DNA of 64,000 bases from Dasypus novemcinctus (taxonomy: Eukaryota; Chordata; Mammalia; Cingulata; Dasypodidae), in NCBI RefSeq assembly GCF_030445035.2, contig NC_080683.1, forward strand, positions 119,025,225-119,089,224, given 5' to 3'. A model generated the notes under the pieces. That model was given only the letters and a program-made list of their open reading frames with translations. It searched no databases and was not told where the DNA came from. Positions 45,477 through 56,790 of the stretch are shown here, piece after piece. The stretch's first letter is position 1, and each line of letters starts with the position of its first letter. The position numbers were made by a program, and so were the translations under genes.

Positions 45477-45898
45477 TGCTATGTGTTGATTGTGTTCCCC
45501 TGGTCCAGTGGATGTGAATTGATTTGGAAATAGGGTCTTTGGTGATCTGATTAGTTAAGATGAGGCCAAACTGGATTAGGGTGGGTCCCAATCGAATATG
45601 ACTGTTGCCCCTCTAAGGAGAGGAATTTGGGCACCAGTGGAAGACAGAGGCTGGAGAGATGGCCCCGTAACAGAGGCAGGGGTGAGGTACGCTGCCACCA
45701 GCCTCGAGCATCAGGATGGGCATCCAGGAAGTCAGGGCCCAGGGGTGGAACAGAATCTTATCTTTACTAGGAAGCAGGCCCTGCACACCCTGGGTTCCAG
45801 GCCTCTAATCTCCAGAGCTACAAGACAAGCAGTGCTGTTGTTTAAGCCAGCTTGTCCACGGTGCTTTGTCATGGCAGCCCCAGCAAGCTCAGCTCACA
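45477..45898 (+). mobile_element. MLT1-type MaLR LTR
   Basis: TGCTATGTGTTGATTGTGTT opens it. GATTTGGAAATAGGGTCTTT, AGTTAAGATGAGGCCAAACT, GGATTAGGGTGGGTCCCAAT, AGCCTCGAGCATCAGG, GTTGTTTAAGCCAGCTTG and CTTTGTCATGGCAGCCCCAG follow the MLT1 order to the end. It is a solo LTR with no internal sequence on either side. Confidence 0.85.
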
Positions 45899-46059
45899 CC
45901 CCATTGGGCTTCTGATGACAACAGGCCCTCTGGGTGCCCAAGGCCTGATTTCTTGTTTCCTGCTTCTCTCTACGATGTCAGGGCTCACCCCCGCTCCCAC
46001 CTGTAAACTGGCCTGGGGGTTATAGGAAAGACCTACTCTTTTCTTGTCCTAGAGAGTTC

Positions 46060-46190
46060 ACAAAGCAATCCTTTTGTCTGGAATGTTCTTCCCTCACTTT
46101 GCACCTGAGTAACCTCTACCTGGCTAACTCTTAAGTCCAACTAACTCTTGAGCCTTCAAAAACTCTGTGAGATCTTCCTCCTATATAATG
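46060..46190 (-). mobile_element. L2 LINE fragment
   Basis: TTTGTCTGGAATGTTCTTCC, CTCACTTTGCACCTGAG and CTCTGTGAGATCTTCCTCC follow the reverse L2 3' region, as in the better-kept copies at 50190 and 59480. Confidence 0.5.
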
Positions 46191-46567
46191 TCACAACTGG
46201 CAGGATGAACAAATAAGATAGTGATGAAGAAATAAAAGCTTCAGAGAACCTCCTAAGTCATTGCCTCTTAGCACCCTTTTTAATGTCTTACTTAGAGGCA
46301 TTAATGACCTCTTCTTTTATTTTTGGAAATACCCGTGTCACTCTAAAACCAGAAGAAGGACCTAAGAACTAAAAGTAAGGAGGCTATATCAGCAGAACTT
46401 CTAAGCCCCATACATAAGTCAGCTAAGGAAATGCAAGAAGTAGTTCCTTCTAGAAAGGTCAGCCTAGGACATATATTCCCAAAGATGTCTGGGAATCTAT
46501 TAATACAAATGTGCACAAAACTTCGGTTCTCAGACAGTCTACAGTAGTGGAATAAGGCACTTTTGTT

Positions 46568-47025
46568 AGTTTTCTGTTGCTATGTAACAAATTAATGCAA
46601 ATTCAGCAGCTTAAAATAATACCTATTTATCAGCTCATAGTTCTGTGGTTTAAAAGCATTGGCATGGCTCAACTGTGTTCTCTGATCAGGATGTCACATT
46701 CAAGGTGCCGGCTGAGCTGGGCTCTTATTTGGCTGAGCTGAGCTCTTATTTGGAGGTGTGGGGGCCTCTGTCAAGCTTGCTCAGTGTTTTGCAGTTTTAG
46801 AATTGAAGTCCTAGCTTCCTTGCTGGCTGTTAGCCCAGGGCTGCTTTCAGCATCTTCTACCTGCCTCCCTCCATCCTCAAAGCCAACCACAGAGAATCCA
46901 CCTTGCATAGAAGCCTGCTCACACTTCAGATCTCTCTCACCTGGAATAGACTGCTCTTTTAAGAGCTTTCCTGATTACGTGAGGCCCACCAACCATAAGG
47001 TCCCTTATTTAAAGTCAACTGAAGC
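46568..47025 (-). mobile_element. MaLR/MLT1-like LTR
   Basis: GTTTTCTGTTGCTATGTAAC, AGCAGCTTAAAATAATACC, CAGCTCATAGTTCTGTGG, TTCCTTGCTGGCTGTTAGCC and TCTTTTAAGAGCTTTCCTGA then GATTACGTGAGGCCCACC follow a reverse LTR of this type. The exact subfamily is not certain. Confidence 0.6.
46711..46753. repeat. 21-bp tandem duplication
   Basis: GCTGAGCTGGGCTCTTATTTG is followed directly by GCTGAGCTGAGCTCTTATTTG, two copies with one mismatch, inside the LTR. Confidence 0.85.
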
Positions 47026-47834
47026 ATATACGGTGACCGAATAATGACAGTGAATGACCACAGTCAAGAGGAAGGGCTGTGAGTCATTTTAGGATTATGC
47101 TTACCACTGCACTCAATGAGAAAGTATAAAGCAGAGTGAGGTAAGTTCCACTTGAAGGGCAGTAAGTGGTACACTGATGCACAGTAGAGAGAGCACCTTG
47201 TTCTGTGATATTGTATACTTGGGATATGGTAAACAATCAATATTTGATTGATGTGGGAAATACTTATTAACCTAAGGGCACAGTGCATGTATTTAATTGT
47301 ATTAATCAGAATAAGTTTTATTAGTCAAATAAGAAAACACCTTTGATCTCCACTGTGGATATTTTGATTGCCAAGTTTCTGGGTAAGGGGATGAATTCTT
47401 CTGGTAGCACCGAGGGAGGGCTTGGGGGAGGTAAAGGGTTCTGCATATCAGGCACTTTGAGCCATTTGGGGGGAGATGTCTGAAGCCCTCAGTCCTGGGT
47501 GAAGCCCATCTGGAGCCAAAGGAGGTGGCCAGGTGCCAGAGACAAGGACATAAGCTCAGGCACAAGGGGCCTTCGGTGGACTGAGGCTTTCCTACTTCCT
47601 GAGGAACCTTGTAGAGTGTGCTTACTCGTGCGGGTCCTGAGTTCCCCCTGAAAGTGTCGATGCTTTCCCTAGTTGGTGCGCTGGTAACTGGCAGCCAGTG
47701 AGTCAGACGAGCCCAGACTGGCGCTAAGTCCTGGACACCTGGGCAGTTTCTCCCAGGGTCCAGTAAGAAATTGAGTTGTGGTGACTGGAGGTGGCTCTCA
47801 GAGTCAGTTAACAATAAAAATTACAATGGGGGTG
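47026..47834. other. Unique non-coding DNA
   Basis: No repeat or gene recognised. A 170-codon minus-strand frame (47814-47302) has no known domain. Confidence 0.4.
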
Positions 47835-48010
47835 CCTCCTGGTTACAGAACGCCTTCATTTGAAGCCATTTTAGAGCTTTTATGGACAGATCTATGTAGA
47901 GCTGCTCTCATTCCTGTTTCTCAAATGGAAATAAACAGAGGTATTCTGAAAGGAAGTGACTTACTCAAGGTCTTGGTAAATCAGTTGAAGGGCAGGAAAG
48001 CCAGTGCAAT
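47835..48010 (+). mobile_element. MIR-type SINE fragment
   Basis: TCCTGTTTCTCAAATGGAAA, AGGAAGTGACTTACTCAAGG, TCTTGGTAAATCAG and AGGGCAGGAAAGCC follow the MIR core and 3' part. Confidence 0.6.
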
Positions 48011-50189
48011 ATCCTCAAAGAGTTTTTTAAATTTCTAAAATGGAGATAATGAAGCTATGTCAATATTCTGAATTGGTACCTGCATTTCTAATTTGGATAT
48101 TCATTTTTTACATTTAATTAGAATTCTCCCATTGCTCTCAAATTCTTCAGTGTCGCTGAAGTTCCAGGCATGTCTTGTGCAGAAAATCTGAGTGTTTTAT
48201 AAAGCAGGTTAGCTGAGGAAGAATCACATAAAGCCTGACTGAGGATTTATGTTTGGAGATTTTAGGTTTTAGCATTTTTATTTAATTGCTAAATACACAA
48301 CTGAGATTTTAATCTTCAGATTGTTCACAGGCCGGTTGAGCCTGAAAACCAGCAGGGTTGCGGCCAACTCTGACTCTCCAGTTCTCATGCCTGCCCTGTA
48401 CAACTAACAAAACGATGATGATGCAGAAATCTCATCCCCAAAGCAAGAAGTATCTCCAGCTGCAAGCAAAAGAATCTTTCCTCTGCCCCATAATAGCCAA
48501 TGCCCCTCTCAGCCTGAAGCAGTCAGAGCAGACATCGCCCCAAATCCCTCAAGACTGAGCAATGAACAAAAATAAGGGGGAAGCGTAACCATGGGCCAAA
48601 GCAGATGTAGTGTTATTGTAGTTATTATCATGTGTTAATGGAGTAACTTATAACATTGATATAACAAAAATAAATATACAACTGAATTATTTGACTAAAG
48701 TGACCAGTCTGATTATTTCAACGTTTTGCAAGATGCATTATGAACTTCCTCTGATGTCCTTGGGAAAGAATAGTCAAGGCATTATTGCTTCTTCTATAAA
48801 GTCCCATCCTAAGCACAGTAGAGTAGCTTTAGAAACCCTTGGCCACTGCTCACTACACTCTCAGCTGTTAAAGGGGAAGTCAGAAAGACATATAAGTAAG
48901 GTGGGATAAGGGCCACATAACTCAAGGAAATACAGGTGTAATCCTAATGACATTTCAGTTCACTGCAGTTGAAGCTCTAATAAAGCAAAAGGTAAGGGAC
49001 TGTAAGTTACATCTTGTTATGTTGGAGAGAGGGGTGAATGCACTGGAGGCCTGGAAGTCTACAGCTTTTATCTGGTAACATGGACTTGACGAGGTTTTCC
49101 TTACCTTAACAGCGATAGCTAATTCCACTGGAATATCACTGGTGTGGCTTGGAGATGTTTGGATAAGGCGAATCCCATCATGACAGGATCATTTTTCAGG
49201 AACAATGTCTTGAAACTGATTACCAGAGAATGGTGATTTGTTGTTTGTGAGATGAGTGCCTAAAATCTTAGTTGGCATGTTTTCATAACAATTTGCTAAT
49301 GAGAACATTTTGGGTATTTTCTTACATTAAGTAGGAAAACAGAGCATTTTTAAGTGGTGAGTTTTAAAATAGGAAACAAACAGCGAAGTATCTAAAAGGA
49401 CAGAATATGCCAAAGGAAACCCACAAACCACAGCCTAAGACATTGTTACTCTGTGGACTGGCCACCACGAAATTCTCCCTCCCTTCCCTTCTCAACAGCT
49501 GCTCTGAGCTCAGGACAAGTATTATGGGTGTAAAAAACTCAAGGCACTAAAAATGTATCTACTGTGTTTTCCTAGTGTTTGTTTTTCTTCCTTGCCTACT
49601 GCAACTCTATGTGAGAAATAAGAACTGAGTGTGATCCCAATTGTTGAAAACCAGACACGAGAAATGGAATAGAGATTGCCTGTTAAAGAATGGTGGCCAA
49701 ACCTGGTCACTTCTGCAGTGTTTTGGGTGCTATAATGAGGAACAAAATTTAATGAAAGTTTGCAAGTCTAACCAAGTCTTCCAGGGCAGAAAATTATACG
49801 TGCTTATGAGAGACTAGATGGCTAACATCGCCCCTTTGTTAGAAATGTTGGAACTGAGAGGGAATTTTGTGAAGTTTGTAAGGCAATTGGTTGGGGAGGG
49901 AGGAGTCTAATAGCAGGAAAGCAGCTGAAACATTTGCAGTTCTCTTTTATTGTCTTCATCATCTACCATATATAGAATGGTTGGATGAATAAAGTGAGAA
50001 CCGATTGTCTTAACTGTTACAAGTTCTGTGAATGGTGTCCTGAAACCAGCAAACATTTAAATATTAGGCTCTATGTACTCAGTGTTCTAGAAAAAGATCG
50101 ATAGTACAATTACTGCCAACAGAAATCCTTGTGAAATTCTCGGAAGTGAGAGATGTTTAGCAGCATGGACAGATAAGTGACTTGTACCA
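48011..50189. other. Unique non-coding DNA
   Basis: About 2.2 kb with no recognised repeat or gene. All open frames are under 75 codons. Confidence 0.45.
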
Positions 50190-50560
50190 GCTGTTGGCTT
50201 CGCGTGCAAGGCTGTTCCCCTAGATTTATGCATAGCTGTTTCCTTCTTGCCATGTAGGTCTCAGTTTACATATCACCACCTCGGAGAGGGCTTTTCTGAG
50301 CCTTCCCCCACAGTCACTCCATAAGACATACTGTATTTTCATCAGAACACTTGCTACTACCTGCTATTTTCTCTTTTATTTTATGTTTTGCTTGCCATCT
50401 GTTTCCCTGCCCCCTACTTGAGTTTAAGGGCTATGGAAGCAGAGACTTTGTGTTCTTCATTACTCTCTCCCTGTGTCTAGAACACTGGAAGCAATAACGG
50501 GCTCTCAAGAAATGCCCGAGGAATGTGAGAATGAGGAAATGAGTGTGTGATAAAATATAG
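50190..50560 (-). mobile_element. L2 LINE 3' end
   Basis: TTTACATATCACCACCTCGG, AGAGGGCTTTTCTGAGCC, AGAACACTTGCTACTACCTG, GGAAGCAGAGACTTTGTGTT, GTGTCTAGAACACTGGAAGC and CTCAAGAAATGCCC follow the reverse L2 3' order closely. GAATGAGGAAATGAGTG marks the end. Confidence 0.8.
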
Positions 50561-50664
50561 ATATATTCTGCCAGTATTGAATTCTTGGCTTCCCAGGGAA
50601 AGTTAGTTGGTCTTAATATTCTGCCTCTAATCCAATTTTTCCTCACCAATAATGTTAAATGCAT

Positions 50665-50755
50665 ATTATTGTCAGTATATGGGGGCTTACGTCAGTATAA
50701 GGGGACTTTCTCTAAGGGCTTAGAAAGGCTTTCTCTAAGAGGGAAAAAGATTCTC
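50665..50755. repeat. Local interleaved duplications
   Basis: GTCAGTATATGGGGGCTTAC is followed by GTCAGTATAAGGGGACTTTC, and CTTTCTCTAAGGGCTTAGAA by CTTTCTCTAAGAGGG. Two small tandem duplications overlap at their border. Confidence 0.7.
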
Positions 50756-50797
50756 AGATGATTTTTTCATTAATGGTTTTTAATTTAAAAAAAATTT

Positions 50798-50880
50798 TTT
50801 TTAATATGGTACCAGGGATTGAACCTGGGACCTTGTATATGCGAAGCAGGTGCTCAACTGCTGAGCTATGCCTGCTTCCA
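50798..50880 (-). mobile_element. Short tRNA-derived SINE
   Basis: GGTACCAGGGATTGAACCTG, GGACCTTGTATATGCG and CTCAACTGCTGAGCTATGCC give a head-only tRNA-type SINE on the minus strand, like those at 17773 and 19865. TTTAATTT on both sides may be its duplication. Confidence 0.82.
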
Positions 50881-51340
50881 GTTTAATTTCTTAAATTAGA
50901 GTTGGGGGTTTACAGACTAATCATGCAAAAAAAGACAGTATTCCCATATACCACCCTACCACCGATACCTTGCATTTGTGGGGAACATTTGCTCAACTGA
51001 TCATAACACTTTTTTGTAATTGTACTGATATTTTTATTTTAAGTATATCATTCATACATGAACATACATAAACAATAAGTGTATAGTAAAAATTGTGAAC
51101 TTACAAAATAAACATGTGTAACATCATTCAGGGGGTCCCATACATCACCCACCATTGAAACCTTGCATTGTTGTGAAACATTTGTTACAAACTATGCAAG
51201 AACATCGCCAAAATATTGCTAGTAACTATTGTCCCTATCTTACATTTGGTGTATTTTCCCCCCAACCCATCCTATTATCACTCTTTTGTACTAATTTTTA
51301 AAATAGTAGTTGCCTTTGTAACAATTGATGAAAAATTATT

Positions 51341-51786
51341 TATTTATTTATTTTAATTTTATGTTTTATTTTATTTTTTAAATTTATTTTATTTATTTCT
51401 CTCTCCCATCCCCCCCACCTCAGTTTTCTGTTCTCTGTGTCTATTTGCTGTGTGTTCTTCTTTGTCTGCTTCTGTTGTTCTCAGCAGCATGCGAATCTGT
51501 GTTTCTTTTTATTGCCTCATCTTGTTGTGTCAGCTCTCTGTGTGTGCGGTTCCATTTGTGGGTAGGCTGCACTTTCTTCCGCGTTGGGCGGCTCTCCTTA
51601 CGGGGCGCACTCCTTGCACATGGGGCTTCCTACGCGGGGGAAACCTCTGCGTGGCAGGGCACTTCTTGTGCACATCAGCACTGCGCATGGGCCAGCTACA
51701 CATGGGTCAAGGAGGCCTGGGGTTTGAACCGCGGACCTCCCATGTGGTAGGCGGCCGCCCTAACTACTGGGCCAGGTCCGCTTCCC
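51341..51786 (-). mobile_element. DAS-SINE, full length, inside an L1 3' UTR
   Basis: On the minus strand it opens GGGAAGCGGACCTGGCCCAG and has CGGTTCAAACCCCAGG and the usual body and tail. The 11-bp duplication GAAAAATTATT (51330-51340 and 51787-51797) is perfect. The 141- and 101-codon plus-strand frames here are shadows. Confidence 0.95.
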
Positions 51787-51990
51787 GAAAAATTATTATA
51801 ATAGTACTATCATTCATAGTTTATATTGGGTATATTTTTTCCATATACCACCCTATTATTAACAACTTGTATTAGTGTTCCATATTTGTTATAACTCATG
51901 AAAGAACATTCTTGTATTATTGACTATAGTCCATCATCTGCAATAGGGTTTATTGTGTTATATAGTCCTTGGAATGGTTGTTACCCATCA

Positions 51991-52400
51991 CTAATAAATT
52001 GGCTCTGGGTTTATATACCTATTCTGTGAGCTTGGTAAGTGTGAGTTATCCTGAAAGAGATGTGCTGACATTTTAAATATCTGAGTCTGCTGGGTTCCTG
52101 GCCATGCTCTGGGAAACTTCCCAGGATGATGAGTGAAGACCTCGTAAGGAAGGCTTTAGTGCTGAGCCAAAGAAATTATTTGACTTTCTGAATTAATGTT
52201 AATCTACCATCAGTTAATCAGGTTGGTTACTTAACCAAGAGCAAGGCTCTGACTTTTTCTAACCTAAAGAGATTGAGTGTGTGCAAAATCCAGGTCAGCA
52301 TCCCTGTTTCTCTGCAAAAGGGAGGACAGAATCTGGGTGACTGTTATTTGGAAAGCCAAGTCTGGCAGCCTCCCCCTGGGACAGATCTTGACGTGGGGGA
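51991..52400. other. Unique non-coding DNA
   Basis: No repeat or gene recognised. Confidence 0.4.
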
Positions 52401-52791
52401 TGAGATGGTTAATTTTCTGCGTCAGCTTGGTTAGGTCATGGTGTCCAGTTGGTTGGCCTAACACTAGTGTAGATGTTGCTGTGTAGGATTTTGTGGGTGG
52501 GATTAGCACCTACAATCAGTGAACTGTAAGTAACGGTGATGACCCTCCATAATGTGGGCCTCTTCCAAGTAGTTGAAGGACTTACGAGCAAGAAACTGAG
52601 GGTCCCAGAAGAAGAAAGTCTGCCTCAAGATCACACCCTCAAGACTTCAGCATCACTCTTAAGGAATTTCTATGCCCTAGGGAATTCGAACTTGCCAGCT
52701 CCACAATTGTGTGAGCCAATTCCTTAAATGAATCCCTTCATACAGATATGTCCTCTCAGTTCCATTTATTTGGAGAACCATGATTGGTATA
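52401..52791 (+). mobile_element. MLT2-like ERVL LTR
   Basis: TGAGATGGTTAATTTTCTGC, GTCAGCTTGGTTAGGTCATG, GGTGTCCAGTTGGTTGG, CATAATGTGGGCCTCTTCCA, TTGTGTGAGCCAATTCC and TTTATTTGGAGAACCATG follow the MLT2 order from start to end. It is a solo LTR, better preserved than the copy at 20004. Confidence 0.82.
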
Positions 52792-54130
52792 AGGATAAAG
52801 GGAGAAGGGGCAGGTTTTCTTCTCACCATTAGGCTGAGCTGGAGCTCTCACTGTTTCCCTCAAGGGCTCTCTACATTAGGTTCTGAGGCCCATGAGCCCA
52901 GATGGAGCCTGGAGAACCTCTGGGTCCATGTTTGCCTATGTTGGGCTGCATATAAATAAGCCAAATTGACAAAAGGATCAGATGGGTGACGTGTGTCTTT
53001 GGCATTTCCCATATCTGTTTTCTGAGTGCTTTTCACCAGACGCAGTGTCTCTCCTGATTTTCAACTGTCTCTCATATCACCATTTATAGGGAGATCTCTC
53101 TGTTGGTTCTCACTCCTAGATTCTTTTCAGCTCTTCTCAGAAGGAAGAATCCCTAACATCTTCCCTATCATCTCCTAGATCATTGAGGACAGCTCCTGGG
53201 GTCTGAAGGACTTGTGCAAGTCCATGTCTACCTGACGGTTGACCCTGAACTTGCCCCTTGCTTGCTCTTTGCTCTTCTCAAAGCCAGACTCTGTCCTCCT
53301 CACCTCTACACTCTGAAGTCCTTTCCTCTGTGCTTTTTCTCTTCTTTAGTAGCCACTCCATCCTGAGGCCAATAGCTGCAGCTCTGCCGACTCCCCACTG
53401 TATTTAGCAGATAAGCCATGGTCTTAGGGACCAGGGTTTCTACTGACTTGAGGCCTCAACTTGGTGTTGGGGGGGCAGAGATCAGGGAGAAGTGCGAGGG
53501 ACTCTTCTGGCAGAGAGCAGAGTCTACAAAGACTAGGGAGCTGGCAGGGCAGGAGAGGTCTCCAAGACACATCAGTGTGGGGAGCTGGGGGTGGGAGACC
53601 ACACTTGCCCAGTGGCAGAGACCATCAGCTGTTTTCCTGTGTCCTCAGCGCCTGGCACAATGTTCAGCATTAGGTGGGCCCTCAGATTTTAGCTGGATAA
53701 TAGCTAATGGGGAGTAAGGTCTAGAAGCTTTCTTGTTTAAATTGTTTGTGTTTGATAATACTGTTGATTTGCCTGAAGATTGATTAGAGCCTCTCCAAGG
53801 GGAGACTAAAAACGCCATGTTTGCTTTGCCTATGTAAAAACTAGGTATTAAAGACTATTTATGTGAGCTGCTTATGGTTTATTAACCAAAGCAACACAGT
53901 ACTCATTGTATTTGTCATTACCTTTGCATCAGGTTAACTCTGTTGCAAATTTTATTCAATTGCAATAGTAAATCTCTCTATGTTTAAGATATGTTAAAAA
54001 TATGAAGCTTAGTTCCAAGTAACAACAGAAGCCCTTCTCACTGCTCTGCAGTCACACTTCATGAGCTTTGACTTCATAGAGTGTAGCGTGACCCACGTTT
54101 GTTTAAACACAAATTTTAAAAAAAAACATA
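52792..54130. other. Unique non-coding DNA
   Basis: No gene recognised. AGCGCCTGGCACAATGTTCAG (53648-53668) may be a tiny L2 or MIR remnant. Confidence 0.4.
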
Positions 54131-54133
54131 CCA

Positions 54134-54202
54134 CGGAGAAGGAGGAGGAGAAGAAGAGGAAAGACAGAAGATGAGGAGGAGAAGATGGGGAGAAAGGAAT
54201 AA
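54134..54202. repeat. Purine-rich (GGA/GAA)n tract
   Basis: The plus strand is almost only A and G: GGAGAAGGAGGAGGAGAAGA, then GAGGAAAGACAGAAG and GAGGAGGAGAAGATGGGG. Minus-strand frames give runs of Ser/Leu for this reason. Confidence 0.85.
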
Positions 54203-55329
54203 GATTTCTTAGAATTAAAGGTAGGTGCAGATCTGTTGCAGAGCCACTGCCTGGGGAGTGAGGAACATGAGAAATTTGGAGGAAACCCAGCCCAAGGAGC
54301 ACAAGCCCCGCCTCTTGGAATGGGAGGAGAAAGCTTAAGGGAGAGATTCACGAGGCATGGCAGGCACCTTGAATTACACTAACCTACTGGATACAAATAT
54401 GATTAAATTAAAGTCCTACTAACAAAAGATAGACTTCCATGGCACACTAAACTCCATGTTGTAAACTTGGAGGAACAAATCTTGAGCAATTTAATGATGA
54501 ATAGACTTCTCCACCAGCTCCCAAGAGGGTCCAAAGAAGAATAAAAATTAGACTAATAAAATTAATTTTCTACTTGAATAGTATTTCTCTCTTTGGTTTC
54601 CAAACACTTGAGTGTAAACATAGTTTAAGGGTCACTGATTATGTTCTTTCCAAATGATAACATAACTTCCCCCCTCTAATCCTTTCCCAAGCTCTGGACA
54701 TTTAAAATCTTTAGTAGCTTCTCAATCTTCTGTTGTAGGATGGAGTCCCAAGAAGACAACCCAGGAAAAGGATTCACTAGTGAGTGATTTATTAAAGAGG
54801 TGCTTCCAGGACAACCTGGTGAAGGAGAAAGAGAAGTGAGGTGGAGAAGATTTCAGCCAGTGTTCCACAGAGGGTAGCCTCAGCCTGAGGCTTAGCTGAG
54901 TTTGTCCAGGCCTGGAATTTGTCCCAGGCAGAATCAAGGCAGCTGGGTTTTTTTGGTATTTGATATTTTATCATCACTGACTGAGGGCTGAGGGACAGCA
55001 GGGTCAATGTTGGGGGGATGGTGTGTGTGGCCAAAGAACTTTCAGTCCTTTGAGCTCTCTACCCCTCCCATAGCGGAGAAGTGTCTGCCAAGAGAGGCAC
55101 TGGTGTGGGCCAATGTGATCACTGCAAGTGACCTGCAGAAGCTGGGGGAGAAGAGTTAACCAGGACGGAGGATTCCCGGGGGAGCATAGTAGTGTCCACC
55201 GTGTCTTCCTGGTTCTCTCTGCCCTGATTATTATTTCTCTTCTGCAGTGCCTCACCATTCCTCAACATACCTTCTTCTCCACACAGGCCTCCTCCAGGAA
55301 ATTCTCATTATAGTCAGGGATCTTTCTAA
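54203..55329. other. Unique non-coding DNA
   Basis: No repeat or gene recognised. Confidence 0.4.
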
Positions 55330-55565
55330 AATGCAAATCTGGCAGGGTTAGTTCAGTGCTTTATGTCCTTCAGTGTTTGCCTCAAGTCCAAGCTCCTCAG
55401 CACGACTTACCCAATTTTTGTTCTTGATCTGGACCTAAAATTACTGGGATGCAGCCATACTGTGCATTGGTATTACCAGTTGTTCTCCAACCTCTGAAAT
55501 TTTGTCAAGCTGCACCTAATGCCTGGAAGGCCCTTCCCTCATAGGCCCCCTGCCTCACTTGTTCC
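55330..55565 (-). mobile_element. L2 LINE fragment
   Basis: GTCCTTCAGTGTTTGCCTCA, AAGTCCAAGCTCCTCAGCAC, AATGCCTGGAAGGCCCTTCC and CTGCCTCACTTGTTCC follow the reverse order of the L2 ORF end and 3' region. Confidence 0.6.
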
Positions 55566-56057
55566 TTCCCCAGGGAGGTCCCCCATAGCTTCCTGGCGCA
55601 TGGCTTCCACTGGATGTTGGGTTACCATGGGTGTCTTGGTCTGATATTTGCCCCTCTCTCTTCCCACCAGGCAGCGAGCCTCCTGATGGAAACTGTGGCC
55701 TCTTTCTTTCTGTCTCATTATTCTTGAGTCTATTAGAGGGTGAAAATAGGGCAGGAAGAGTGGAAATCTTTCTTTGCAAAGGTCTGTAGAAGGAACGTGG
55801 TCTGAAGGCTTGGAGGGCCCCGTTCTTTCTGTGTTAACTCAAGGGAGTCAAGGAGGGGGTTTCACACCCATCATCACATCTAATCCCCTTGCCCAAGACC
55901 TGGGATGGATGCTATTCAGGCCTCTTGTTGAATTTCTGGAGGTCCGGGAGAGCAGAGCGACCTCTTCCACTCCCAGAGATTCCCTGGTCTCCCGATGGCT
56001 TTACCTCTTAGTTCAGTTTGGCCTGCATCTCCTCTGTAAGCAGAGGAGGCATCTCAG
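55566..56057. other. Unique non-coding DNA
   Basis: No repeat or gene recognised before the L1 3' end. Confidence 0.35.
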
Positions 56058-56638
56058 GTCAACCACCACACCAGGAAGCCAAGAGTGCCTACAACTGAAA
56101 GCAGGAGGATTGCATCCAGCATCCATGTGGAATCTAAGCCCCCTCTTGATATAGATGTGCAGTGGACACAACTATTCCAAGGTCCACAGGATGGAGGAAT
56201 AGAATATGGATTAGACTGGACTTACTGATATTCTATTCATGAACTACTGTGATTAGTAATAGAAGAAAATGTGGCATTGGTGTGGAGAAAGTGGTCATGG
56301 TGGCTGCTGGGGGTAGGGAATGGGAGGAAGAGATGAGACGTGGGGGCATTTTTGGGACTTGGAGTTGTCCTGGGTGGTGCTGCAGGGACAGTTACCAGAC
56401 ATTGTATGTCCTCCCATGGCCCACTGGGTGGGCTGTGGGAGAGTGTGGGCTATGATGTGGACCATTGACCATGAGGTGCAGCGGTGCTCAGAGATGTATT
56501 CACCAAATGCAATGAATGTCTCATGATGATGGAGGGGGTTGTTGTTATGGGGGGAAGAGTGGGGTGAAGGGGGGTGGGGGGTATATGGGGACCTCATATT
56601 TTTTGAATGTAATATTAGAAAAATAAATAAAGACAAAA
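56058..56638 (+). mobile_element. 5'-truncated L1 3' UTR with A-tail
   Basis: TCAACCACCACACCAGGAAG, AGTGCCTACAACTGAAAGC and GGAGGATTGCATCCAGCATC open it. TTGGAGTTGTCCTGGGTGG, GTGGACCATTGACCATGAGG and CAATGAATGTCTCATGATG follow, then a G-rich tract (56545-56600), ACCTCATATTTTTTGAATGT and AATAAATAAAGACAAAAAAA. It is the plus-strand relative of the insert at 30827-32399. Confidence 0.82.
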
Positions 56639-56644
56639 AAAATC

Positions 56645-56790
56645 CCACATATTATTGAGAACCTATAAAGACCTGGAGCTCTGGTAGGTGTCAGGTGTGC
56701 AGAGATGAATGAAACATAGAACTTGATCTCTGTCATCGGAAAGCCATAAAATAATCGTACGCTGTAGGGTGAGGAGGCCAAGAGAGGTGT
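56645..56790 (+). mobile_element. L2 LINE 3' fragment
   Basis: CACATATTATTGAGAACCTA, GCTCTGGTAGGTGTCAGG, GCAGAGATGAATGAAACATA and GAACTTGATCTCTGTCATCG follow the L2 3' order. Confidence 0.65.

Larger units (their letters stand above)
50778..51990 (-). mobile_element. L1 3' UTR, split by two SINEs
   Basis: L1 pieces at 50880-51340 and 51798-51990 match the 3' UTR of the L1 at 16025-16650: TACATCACCCACCATTG, CATTGTTGTGAAACATTTGT, CATATACCACCCTATTATTA and CTATAGTCCATCATCTGC. It is 5' truncated. The 3' tail lies at the T-rich left end, where a short SINE has landed. Confidence 0.75.
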
